A stretch of 21,138 nucleotides of DNA, taken from contig CBDUXP010000064.1 of NCBI GenBank assembly GCA_965371225.1, forward strand, positions 1-21,138, in the 5' to 3' direction. Both the position numbers and the translations under genes were made by a program. Origin of the DNA: CBDUXP01 sp965371225 [NCBI: uncultured bacterium] (GTDB lineage: Bacteria > Abyssobacteria > SURF-5 > CBDUXP01). How positions within the stretch are numbered: the stretch's first letter is position 1; each line of letters opens with the position of its first letter. The notes below the pieces were generated by a model. It worked only from the letters and a program-made list of their open reading frames with translations. It ran no database searches and was not told where the DNA came from. This document shows, in pieces, positions 1 through 7,045 of the stretch.

Positions 1-27
1 CCGGGCGGAAACTCGCAGCTGGGGCGC

Positions 28-75
28 GGGCCGGTCTGAAGACCGGCCCCTACCGCAGGTTTTTTCAACAGCCTG
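28..75. repeat. Palindromic intergenic repeat (REP-like) beside a T-rich tail
   Basis: A perfect 9-bp inverted repeat (28-36 with 41-49, loop TGAA) is followed by CCCCTAC, then CCGCAGG, six Ts and CAACAGCCTGC. On the minus strand it directly follows the stop codon of the ABC ATPase gene. The GCCCCTAC end and the TTTTTCAACAGCCTGC block look like dispersed intergenic repeats that I recall from many high-GC environmental genomes, but copy number cannot be seen here. The stem could help terminate the ergothioneine operon, or a plus-strand gene lying before the window. The T run lies 10 bases after the stem, so it is not a textbook intrinsic terminator. Confidence 0.45.
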
Positions 76-849
76 CTAGGCATCGCCGACCACGCCCCCC
101 CGCCCGGCCGCGCGCTCGTGCTCCAGCAGCGCACGCACGTAAGCGTCCGCGGGGTTCGCGCCCAGCTCGCGCGGAGTGGCCACCTGCAGGATTCGGCCGT
201 GGCGCATCACAGCGATGCGATCGCCCAGCCGGAACGCCTCGGCGAGGTCGTGCGTGACCATCACCATGGTCTTGCTGAGCCGCTCCTTCAACCGCAGGAA
301 CTCGTCTTGCAGATCCAGCCGGGTCAGCGCGTCCACCGCGCCAAACGGTTCATCCAGCAGGATAACGTCGGGGTCGCCCGCGAGTGCGCGGGCGAACGCC
401 ACTCGCTGCCGCTGGCCGCCGGACAGTTCGCGCGGATGGCGTTCGCCGTATTCCGCCGGCTCCAGGTTTACCAGGCGCAGGAGTTCGTCCGAGCGCTCGC
501 GGCGCCGCGCGGGCGCCCAGCCGAGCAGCATAGGCACCAGTTCTACGTTGCGCGCCACGGTCCAGTGCGGCAGCAGCCCGCCTTCCTGCTGCACGTACCC
601 CAGGTGTCGCCGGAGGGCGATGGGGTCGGCGTCCCGCACCGGCCGGCCGCGCACGCGCACCTCGCCCACCGTCGGCTCGACCATCCGGTTGAACGTGCGC
701 AACAGGGTGGTCTTGCCGCACCCGCTCTCGCCGATGAGCATGACCGTCTCGCCCGGCGCGACGGCGAGGTCGACGCCGCAGAGCGCCTGGACCCCTCCGG
801 GAAATGTCTTGCCTACGCCGACCGCCTCGAGCAGCGGTTCAGGGCTCAA
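76..849 (-). CDS. ABC transporter ATPase, OpuCA/EgtV (osmoprotectant) family
   Basis: This 257-residue cytoplasmic ATPase would power an importer for a quaternary-amine-type substrate. Walker A (GESGCGKTT) is at residues 40-48, the Q-loop YVQQEGGLLPHWTV is near 85-98, the signature LSGGQ is at 142-146, Walker B ILLDEP is at 163-168 and the switch His is at 200. The Q-loop and LDEPFGAVDALTR pattern is typical of the OpuCA/ProV branch. The CBS domains often present at the C-terminus of OpuCA are absent. The start is TTG at 849, overlapping the DUF427 stop by 11 bases with GGGGAG just upstream, so translation is coupled. No permease or binding protein follows within the window. Ergothioneine importers (EgtUV) belong to this family, so its place at the end of an egtD operon suggests ergothioneine or hercynine transport. 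That substrate is inferred. Confidence 0.85.
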   Translation of the reverse strand: MSPEPLLEAVGVGKTFPGGVQALCGVDLAVAPGETVMLIGESGCGKTTLLRTFNRMVEPTVGEVRVRGRPVRDADPIALRRHLGYVQQEGGLLPHWTVARNVELVPMLLGWAPARRRERSDELLRLVNLEPAEYGERHPRELSGGQRQRVAFARALAGDPDVILLDEPFGAVDALTRLDLQDEFLRLKERLSKTMVMVTHDLAEAFRLGDRIAVMRHGRILQVATPRELGANPADAYVRALLEHERAAGRGGVVGDA

Positions 850-1123
850 CCGTGACTCCCCGCCAAAAGGCGATCATGTCTTTGATGTTCGCGGCCGCCT
901 CTTTCGGATCTGCGTAGTACCAGGCCGCGTCCGCGTTCTCCGCGCCGTCCACCACCAGCGTGTAGTAGTTCGCGGTCCCCTTCCAGCCGCACACCGTGGT
1001 CGTCTCGCTGGGCTTGAGATACTCCTGCTTCACGCTGTCGGGTGGGAAGTACGTGTTCCCTTCCACCGTCTCGAACGTGTCGCTCTCCGCAACAACCTGC
1101 CCATTCCAGTTCGCTCTCGGCAT
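839..1123 (-). CDS. DUF427 domain protein
   Basis: A 94-residue protein covering one complete DUF427 domain, the usual length for a stand-alone member. The conserved features are VAESDTFETVEGNTYFPP near the N-terminus, CGWKGTANYY at about 45-54, AAWYYADPKEAA at about 66-77 and a final FWRGVTVEP. The ATG at 1123 has a strong ribosome site (GAAAGGAG, 7 bases away). It sits 32 bases after the Mo-enzyme/desulfurase gene and overlaps the ATPase gene by 11 bases, so it belongs to the ergothioneine operon. The biochemical role of DUF427 is not known to me. The compact beta-fold suggests a small-molecule or partner-binding function. Reading upstream in the same frame gives a much longer ORF, but that part is a shadow of the preceding gene. 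Confidence 0.9.
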   Translation of the reverse strand: MPRANWNGQVVAESDTFETVEGNTYFPPDSVKQEYLKPSETTTVCGWKGTANYYTLVVDGAENADAAWYYADPKEAAANIKDMIAFWRGVTVEP

Positions 1124-1155
1124 TGCCCCGCTCCTTTCTCGCCGGCTCCGGGCCG

Positions 1156-4100
1156 TTAGCGGCACGCCACGAAGCGCACCGCGCTTTGACTGTCGCGTAT
1201 CACTTCGCCCAGCGCTTCGAGCGTGTAGTCGATATCCGCTTCTCCGTTCCCCACGCCCAACGAGAACCGGACCGCACAGTGCGCGGCCTCGTCGTCCAAG
1301 CCGATCGCCTTCAGCACGTGGGACGGGTCCGGGTTGCCGGACTTGCACGCCGACCCGGATGAAAAATACACCCCCAGGCGATCGAGAAACAACACCAGCG
1401 ATTCGCCGCGCATGCCGGGCAGCGTCATATTCAACGTATTTGGCAGCCGCTCGGTCGGATGGCCGTTCAGGCGCGCGTCCGGCACCAACCCCCGCACGCC
1501 GCGCTCCAGCCGGTCCCGCAGCGCCGCCACCCGCTCCATCTCCTTGTGGTTGAGCCGCCGCACGGCCAGCTCGCAGGCCTTGCCAAAACCGACGATGCCG
1601 GGCACGTTCTCCGTGCCGGAGCGCAGGCCCCGTTCGTGGCCACCGCCGTCGATTTGCGGCGCCAGGGCGATCCCGTACTTCAGGTAGAGCGCGCCGATGC
1701 CCTTCGGGCCGTGCAGCTTGTGCGCCGACACCGCAAGGAGGTCCACGTCCAGCTCCTGCACGTCGATCGGCATCTTGCCGAGGGCCTGCACTGCGTCCGT
1801 ATGGAACAGCGCACCGCCCTCGTGGGCGATCCGCGCCAGGTCGGCGATGGGTTGGATCGTGCCGACTTCGTTGTTCCCCAGCATGACGCTCACCAGGACC
1901 GTCTGCGGGGTCATGGCTGCTGCCAGTACCTCCGGCGCGAGCAGCCCGGTGGCGTCCACGGCCAGCACGGTCAGCGACCACCCTTCCGCCTCCAGCGCGC
2001 GGCAGGCGTTGAGAACGGCGGGGTGTTCGATCGCCGTCGTGATGAAGTGGTTCCCCGCCTCGCGCCGGGCGTACGCCGCCCCTTTGATCGCCAGGTTGTC
2101 CGCCTCACTGCCGCCGCCCGTAAACACGATCCGCCGCGCGGTGCAGTTCAGCGTCTGGGCCAGCTTGCGGCGGGCCGCTTCCACCGCATCGTGCGTCCGC
2201 GTGCCCTGGCTGTGAATGCTCGAGGGATTGCCGCACTCGTCCCGCAAATACGGCACCATGGCCTCCAGCACTTCGGGGTCCACGGCGCTGCTCGCGTTGT
2301 GGTCCAGATACACGTGCCGCATCGCCCGCGCCGGCTCTACGGGAGCGGCGGCAGCTTCGGATGCAGACTCGTCGCACGCAGCTTGCGGGCGCGCGGGTCC
2401 GGCCGCCCCGTCGCACTTCACCACCTCGCAGAGCAGCGCCTTGTAAACCGGAAAGCCGGAGATGGGATCGAAGCGCGCCAGGTCCGTCAGGTCATTGACG
2501 TTGGCTTCCTGCCACGCCTCGGAGCCCAACGGCCCGCCGCCGCCCATGTTCGCGTCGATGGCGCCTTCGATGATGTCCGCGGTCACCCGCGCGCGATACT
2601 TGACGCGACCGCGCGCCGTTTCCACGTACACCCAGTCGCCGTCCTCGATGCCGCGCCGCCGGGCATCGGCGACGTTCACGGTCACCTGCGGCTCGGGCGC
2701 GCGCCGGTTCAGGCCGGGCACCCCATGATGCTGGGAACGGAAATCGGTGAAGATGCGGGCGCCCGAGTTGAACACCAGCGGATACCGCTTCGCCAGGTCC
2801 GGCTGCGCGAGGGGCCCCTCCTTCGGCTCGGTGTAGACGGGCAGCGCGTCATACCCGTGCTCCTCGAGAATAGTGGAGGCGATTTCGAATTTCCCCGTCG
2901 GCGTATTGAACCCCGGCCGCCCGTCGGGCCGTAGCTGTCCCTTCTCCCACTTCTTGTACTGCATCATGACTGTGGGGATGCGCACTTCGCCGCCGGCGGC
3001 GCGCACGTCTTCCAAAGTGAAGCCCGAGCCCGCAAGCGCGTGCCGCAGCAGCTCCTCCTCCGACTGCGGGTAGCGGTCGCCGTACCCCAACCGCGCCGCC
3101 AGTTCCGCCATGACGAGGAAATCGTTGCGCGCCTCCCCCACCGGCTCGACCATCTTGTCGCGAATCTTGAAGAGCGGGCCGTAGATCATGTACGAAGTGA
3201 TCTCGTACATAGTCGTGGCGGGCAGCACGATATCCGCATAGGCGGCATCGGCCGTGAAGTATCGGTCGAGGGTCACCAGGAAATCGAGCGCGCCCAGCGT
3301 CTCGCGCCACAGGCTGGGGTTCGGCCACGCCGTAATCATGGAGCCGCCGTCGATAATCAAGGAGCGGATCTTGTAGGGCTCCCCCTTGAGCACCGAGTCG
3401 GGCAACGCGATGGCGTGCGACTCACCGCGGTACATGCTGTACACGGGAAACCGGTCGCGCCCCAGGGCCTGCCGCACGTCCGGATTCGGCACCAACCCCG
3501 CCCGGTTGATGGGAAACGTGTTCTCCCGCATGCGAATGACCAGACCGCCGGGCACGTCCAACTGCCCCGCCACGGCCCAGAGCGTGAACGCCGCACGGAT
3601 GGCCTGCACGCCGGAATCGGAATATTCCAAGCCCGTGTACATCACCGGGCAGGCCCCGCGCGCGCCGGCAATGCGGCGAGCGAGCCGGCGAACGGTCTCC
3701 GCCGGAACGCCGGTAATCCCTTCGACCACCTCGGGCCGGAAGTGTTGCACGTAGGTTTGCAATTCGACCCAACCCTCGGCCCAATTGGTCACGAAATCTT
3801 CGTCGTACAGTTCCTCCTCGACCAGCACCTGGAGCATGCCGAGCGCGAGGGCGCCGTCGGTGCCGGGCCGCAGGGGAATCCATTCCGCCTCGGTGTCGCG
3901 CGCCGTCTCGCTGCGGCGGGGATCGATCACGATCACCTCCGCGCCGCGCCGGCGCGCCCGCTTGATCTGCTCGTTGGCGAGCGGCGGCGAATCGGTCGCG
4001 GGATTTGCCCCCCACACGATGATGAGCTGCGCCTGCTCCAGGTCGGGATCCATGGTGATGTACATCTCGCCGAGCGTCACGTGCGGCGCGATCATGGCGA

Positions 4101-4596
4101 ACGAGACATAGCACAATGCGCCGACGCCCAACGTATTGGGGGAGCCGAAGGGAAAGAGCACACTGGAGGCGGAAGACACGGCCACCCCCGCCGGTTGAAA
4201 CACGTCGCAGAGCGCGAGTTCAAAGCTGCCGCGGCCCGTATAGATGGCGGTGGCTTCGGGACCGTGGGCCGCCTTGATCGCTTGCAGCCGCGTGACGATG
4301 GTGTCCATCGCCTCATCCCAGGAAATCCGCTCGAACTGGTACGTGCCCTTCGGGCCGACGCGCTTCAGGGGATGACGCAGCCGCTGCGGGTCATGGACAA
4401 TCTCACCGGAGTGCGCCCCGTTCGTGCAGATCATACCGAGCGGGTGGTCCGGAAGGGCCTGCGTGTGCGTGATCCGCCCGTCCTCCAGACGCAACCGGAC
4501 CCAGCACCCGGCCGGACAGATGCCGCAGAGCCCGTCGCGCGTTTCCACGGCGGGCGCCGGTGGCGCGGCCGCGGGAGACGCCGTCGCGCTAGGCAT
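1156..4596 (-). CDS. Molybdopterin oxidoreductase fused to cysteine desulfurase; probable metallopterin-dependent ergothioneine synthase
   Basis: A single 1146-residue protein with two enzyme modules. Residues ~22-725 form a bis-MGD oxidoreductase: [4Fe-4S] ligands C24, C27, C31 and C57, a molybdopterin core, probable Mo/W ligand C162 in GSPNTLGVGALCYVS, and the C-terminal dinucleotide-binding domain. A linker rich in Ala/Pro (about 730-757) leads to a complete NifS/IscS desulfurase (759-1146) with His858, Asp934, PLP lysine K960 in SAHK and catalytic C1084 in SSGSACKSG. No frameshift or internal ribosome site separates the two. The ATG at 4596 overlaps the egtD stop (ATGCCTAG) with AGAAGG upstream; an ATG 33 bases earlier is in frame but less likely. 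No Tat signal is visible, so it is probably cytoplasmic. I infer that cysteine sulfur is passed to the metal site and then to C2 of hercynine's imidazole, giving ergothioneine. The alternative is another Mo/W enzyme that sulfurates itself. Confidence 0.88.
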   Translation of the reverse strand: MPSATASPAAAPPAPAVETRDGLCGICPAGCWVRLRLEDGRITHTQALPDHPLGMICTNGAHSGEIVHDPQRLRHPLKRVGPKGTYQFERISWDEAMDTIVTRLQAIKAAHGPEATAIYTGRGSFELALCDVFQPAGVAVSSASSVLFPFGSPNTLGVGALCYVSFAMIAPHVTLGEMYITMDPDLEQAQLIIVWGANPATDSPPLANEQIKRARRRGAEVIVIDPRRSETARDTEAEWIPLRPGTDGALALGMLQVLVEEELYDEDFVTNWAEGWVELQTYVQHFRPEVVEGITGVPAETVRRLARRIAGARGACPVMYTGLEYSDSGVQAIRAAFTLWAVAGQLDVPGGLVIRMRENTFPINRAGLVPNPDVRQALGRDRFPVYSMYRGESHAIALPDSVLKGEPYKIRSLIIDGGSMITAWPNPSLWRETLGALDFLVTLDRYFTADAAYADIVLPATTMYEITSYMIYGPLFKIRDKMVEPVGEARNDFLVMAELAARLGYGDRYPQSEEELLRHALAGSGFTLEDVRAAGGEVRIPTVMMQYKKWEKGQLRPDGRPGFNTPTGKFEIASTILEEHGYDALPVYTEPKEGPLAQPDLAKRYPLVFNSGARIFTDFRSQHHGVPGLNRRAPEPQVTVNVADARRRGIEDGDWVYVETARGRVKYRARVTADIIEGAIDANMGGGGPLGSEAWQEANVNDLTDLARFDPISGFPVYKALLCEVVKCDGAAGPARPQAACDESASEAAAAPVEPARAMRHVYLDHNASSAVDPEVLEAMVPYLRDECGNPSSIHSQGTRTHDAVEAARRKLAQTLNCTARRIVFTGGGSEADNLAIKGAAYARREAGNHFITTAIEHPAVLNACRALEAEGWSLTVLAVDATGLLAPEVLAAAMTPQTVLVSVMLGNNEVGTIQPIADLARIAHEGGALFHTDAVQALGKMPIDVQELDVDLLAVSAHKLHGPKGIGALYLKYGIALAPQIDGGGHERGLRSGTENVPGIVGFGKACELAVRRLNHKEMERVAALRDRLERGVRGLVPDARLNGHPTERLPNTLNMTLPGMRGESLVLFLDRLGVYFSSGSACKSGNPDPSHVLKAIGLDDEAAHCAVRFSLGVGNGEADIDYTLEALGEVIRDSQSAVRFVACR

Positions 4597-5617
4597 GGCC
4601 GGCCGCCTTCTGGAGCAGGAGCAGGGCAAACCAGTCGCGGCCGTCAGTAAACACCTGTCGGGTGGTCAAGCCGTGGCGTGCGAGGGTAGGCACGAGGCTG
4701 GCCAAGTCGAATTTCCGGGAGATTTCCGTATGCACGAGTTCATTCGCGGCCACGCGGCAGGTGGTGTCCAGGGGGGCGACGTGAATCTCTTGCGCTTCTG
4801 CGAACCGGGCCCACGTCTCGATGCGGCTGCGGGCGATGTTGTAGCGCGAGACGTGCTCGATCGTGTCCACGTTGATGCTGGCGCCCAATTCGCGATTCAT
4901 GCGCGCGAACAGGTTGCGGGTGAACGCCTCCGTACGGCCCGCGGCATCGTTGTATGCCGCCTGGATCACCGCGGGATCTTTCACCAGATCGACGCCGAGG
5001 AGAAAGTAATCGTCCGGTCCCATGCTGGCGTGAATCCGGGTCCAGAACGCGTCCGCCGCGTCTTCATCGAAGTTGCCGATGCTACTGCCGAGGAAAATGA
5101 TCATCGCGGGCGAGAGGGCTTCGAGCACGGGCAGCGCGTGCTCGTACACGCCGTGGACGGGCGCCATGTCCACGTCCGGCAGCAGGGTCTCCAGCTCGTC
5201 TTGCGCCTGTTCGAGCGCCGCGCGGCTCACGTCGATGGGCACGTATGGGGCGGCGCCCGCATGACTGAGGTACGCACGCAGAATGTGTTGCGTTTTGGCG
5301 GAGGAGCCGGAACCCAACTCGACCAGACTCACCTCCCCAGTTGTGGCGGCAATGTCGGGCGCATGCCGGTGGAGAATCGCCGCCTCCGTCCGCGTGAGGT
5401 AGTACTCGGGCTGTTCGCAGATCCGGCCGAAGAGGGCGCTGCCCTCCGCGTCGTACAGGAAGCGGCACTCCAGTGTCTTCGGCTCCGCCTGCAGCCCGCG
5501 GGCCACGGAGTGCGCGAAGTCCATGACCGGATCGTCGTGCAGGCCTTCATCGATGACGACGATGCCCCCGTCCGCTTCCGCCGACGCCAATTGATCGGCG
5601 AGCCATTCGCTGTTCAT
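4589..5617 (-). CDS. egtD: L-histidine N-alpha-methyltransferase EgtD (hercynine synthase)
   Basis: A 342-residue SAM-dependent methyltransferase that would trimethylate histidine to hercynine, the first committed step to ergothioneine. The full family length is present. Features include YYLTRTE at 72-78, the SAM loop ELGSGSS at about 100-106, LGSSIGNF at 177-183 with N182, the substrate tyrosine Y222 in AYNDAAG, and TEISRKF at 297-303 with E298 and S300, matching the histidine-binding Glu and Ser of characterised EgtD. The ATG at 5617 is preferred because AGGAAGGG lies upstream; an in-frame ATG 51 bases earlier would add a family-atypical basic tail. The gene is first in the operon and overlaps the fused Mo enzyme by 8 bases. 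No egtB, egtC, egtE or rhodanese-type eanB lies nearby. Confidence 0.94.
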   Translation of the reverse strand: MNSEWLADQLASAEADGGIVVIDEGLHDDPVMDFAHSVARGLQAEPKTLECRFLYDAEGSALFGRICEQPEYYLTRTEAAILHRHAPDIAATTGEVSLVELGSGSSAKTQHILRAYLSHAGAAPYVPIDVSRAALEQAQDELETLLPDVDMAPVHGVYEHALPVLEALSPAMIIFLGSSIGNFDEDAADAFWTRIHASMGPDDYFLLGVDLVKDPAVIQAAYNDAAGRTEAFTRNLFARMNRELGASINVDTIEHVSRYNIARSRIETWARFAEAQEIHVAPLDTTCRVAANELVHTEISRKFDLASLVPTLARHGLTTRQVFTDGRDWFALLLLQKAAGHA

Positions 5618-6007
5618 GAGGGTCGATCCCTTCCTACGGCGGTGGGCGGGTGAAGAGGCGCTCGGCAATGGCCTGTTCGAGAATCGCCGTGCGTGCGGGC
5701 CACCGTGGCTCAGGCGTGGGAGGTAAGCGGACGGGCCGCGGCGTCAGCGCCGATTGGGCCTCGAGGGGCGCTGTTACCGTGACAGGGTCGGCAGGATTCC
5801 TCTCTCCACGGAACTCCTACTGTAGCGGGAAGCGGCGGTCGAGCACAACTGAATGTGATTCGGTCGCAGCCAGCACGACTGCAATATGCACCGTAACACC
5901 GCGCCGGGCAATAGGTAATGCCATCGCAGGAGCGACAGGCTGCTGCGTATCGCCGCGAGCAATACCCCGCGGTGCAGCGACCGAAACTCGCGCGCGCGCC
6001 GGCGGGA
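5618..6007. other. 390-bp intergenic region upstream of egtD
   Basis: No convincing gene is visible between the fbp operon and egtD. On the minus strand a weak promoter-like pair, TTGTGC (5843-5848) and TACAGT (5819-5824) with 18-base spacing, points toward egtD, leaving a leader of about 200 bases. I could not recognise a SAM, Moco or other riboswitch in that leader. Immediately before egtD the minus strand has an open frame without a usable start codon, ending in LEQAIAERLFTRPPP at the TAG at 5636-5634. This could be the tail of a decayed gene, but I cannot name it. No clear intrinsic terminator follows the fbpC-like gene. Confidence 0.4.
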
Positions 6008-7045
6008 CTACGCCGGCCCGTCCGGCAGCGGCCAACAGGGACGCACCGCCGCCACCCGCCCGCGCGCGCCCACGGCCGGGGCGTCCATCCCGCTTGCGGC
6101 CGCCATCACCTCGCCCCCGGGCATCCGGCAGGTCAGGCGGTAGCCCATCCCGTGGAACCGCCGCGCCACCACCTCCACCGCGCCGTCGGCCATGGCCACG
6201 AACCGGAGATCCTCCGGCCGTACCACCACCGTGACCGATCCCTGCGCCGGTTGCGCCAGCGGGATCGTGCCCCACGCCGTGTCCGCCTTATCGCCCGCCG
6301 CCGCGCCGGAGACGAACGCCGCCGGTCCCACCAGCGCCGCCACCTCCCGACTCGCAGGACGGGCGTACACGCGCTCGGGCGTGTCGCACTGCGCCACAGT
6401 CGCGCCGTCCGCGGCGGGCACCAGCACGGCCACTCGATCCGCCAACCCCAGCGCGTCGGTGCGATCGTGCGTCACCAAGAGCACGCTCGTGCCTTCCCGG
6501 CGCACCAGGCGCGCCAACTCCTCCGCCAAGGACTGGCGTAATGCGGCATCCACATTGGCAAACGGTTCATCCAGCAGGAGGATCCGCGGCCGGGGTGCGA
6601 GCGCTCGGGCGAGCGCCACGCGCTGTTGCTGGCCGCCGGAGAGCGCGTGGGGGCGCCGGTCAGCGAACGGCCCCATGCCGATCACGTGTAACAACTCATC
6701 GACACGGCCGTTGTCCGCTTGCCGGAGACCGAACGCGATATTCTCCCGCACCGTCAGCGCCGGGAACAGCGCGTAATCCTGAAACACCAACCCCACCCGG
6801 CGGCGCTCTACCGGCAGGAGATCGTGGCCGTCGCGCGCGGCGACTTGCCCCGCCAGCCGCACCATCCCCGCCACCGGCGTGACGAGCCCGGCGACGGCGC
6901 GCAAGAGGGTCGTCTTCCCACACCCGGACGGGCCGAGGACGGCCAGAAACTCGCCCGGGTGCAATATCAGATCCACGCCGGCCAACACCGGATGGGTCCC
7001 AAACGCGTGGCCCATCCCGCGGAGTTCGAGCGGCGGCTCAGACAT
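6008..7045 (-). CDS. fbpC: Ferric-iron ABC transporter ATPase, FbpC-like
   Basis: A 345-residue ATPase of the Fbp/Pot/Cys group. Walker A (GPSGCGKTT) is at 38-46, the Q-loop FQDYALFP is at about 88-95, signature LSGGQ is at 135-139, Walker B LLLDEPFANVD is at about 156-166 and the switch His is at 193. A C-terminal TOBE-like regulatory region (about residues 230-345) includes VVVRPEDLRF. It would power the two-halved permease encoded just upstream, whose stop codon it overlaps by 8 bases. The order of binding protein, permease and ATPase is that of fbpABC. Molybdate, thiamine or polyamine importers share this ATPase type. The iron assignment comes from the binding protein. As last gene of its operon it is followed by gene-free DNA. 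Confidence 0.85.
   Translation of the reverse strand: MSEPPLELRGMGHAFGTHPVLAGVDLILHPGEFLAVLGPSGCGKTTLLRAVAGLVTPVAGMVRLAGQVAARDGHDLLPVERRRVGLVFQDYALFPALTVRENIAFGLRQADNGRVDELLHVIGMGPFADRRPHALSGGQQQRVALARALAPRPRILLLDEPFANVDAALRQSLAEELARLVRREGTSVLLVTHDRTDALGLADRVAVLVPAADGATVAQCDTPERVYARPASREVAALVGPAAFVSGAAAGDKADTAWGTIPLAQPAQGSVTVVVRPEDLRFVAMADGAVEVVARRFHGMGYRLTCRMPGGEVMAAASGMDAPAVGARGRVAAVRPCWPLPDGPA

Noticed and set aside
839-1981. A 380-codon minus-strand ORF containing the DUF427 protein at its end
   Set aside because: Only the last 94 residues show a known family and have a strong ribosome site. The first part is a basic, Arg/Gly-rich shadow of the desulfurase domain.
2322-4596. Separate molybdoenzyme and separate desulfurase genes instead of a fusion
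   Set aside because: No stop or frame change lies at the junction. The internal ATG before HVYLDHNAS has no ribosome site, so a single polypeptide is the simplest reading.
3040-4650. A 536-codon plus-strand ORF opposite the molybdoenzyme
   Set aside because: It is rich in Arg, His, Gly and Gln with no recognisable domain, as expected for antisense frames in high-GC genes.
5618-5850. A SAM or molybdenum-cofactor riboswitch in the egtD leader
   Set aside because: I looked for the conserved core elements and could not recognise them; a covariance-model scan would be decisive.
5817-6275. A 152-codon minus-strand ORF overlapping the fbpC end and the gene-free region
   Set aside because: Its N-terminal half is a Gly/Arg-rich shadow of fbpC. 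The tail VTVHIAVVLAATESHSVVL is not a recognised family and has no start signal of its own.
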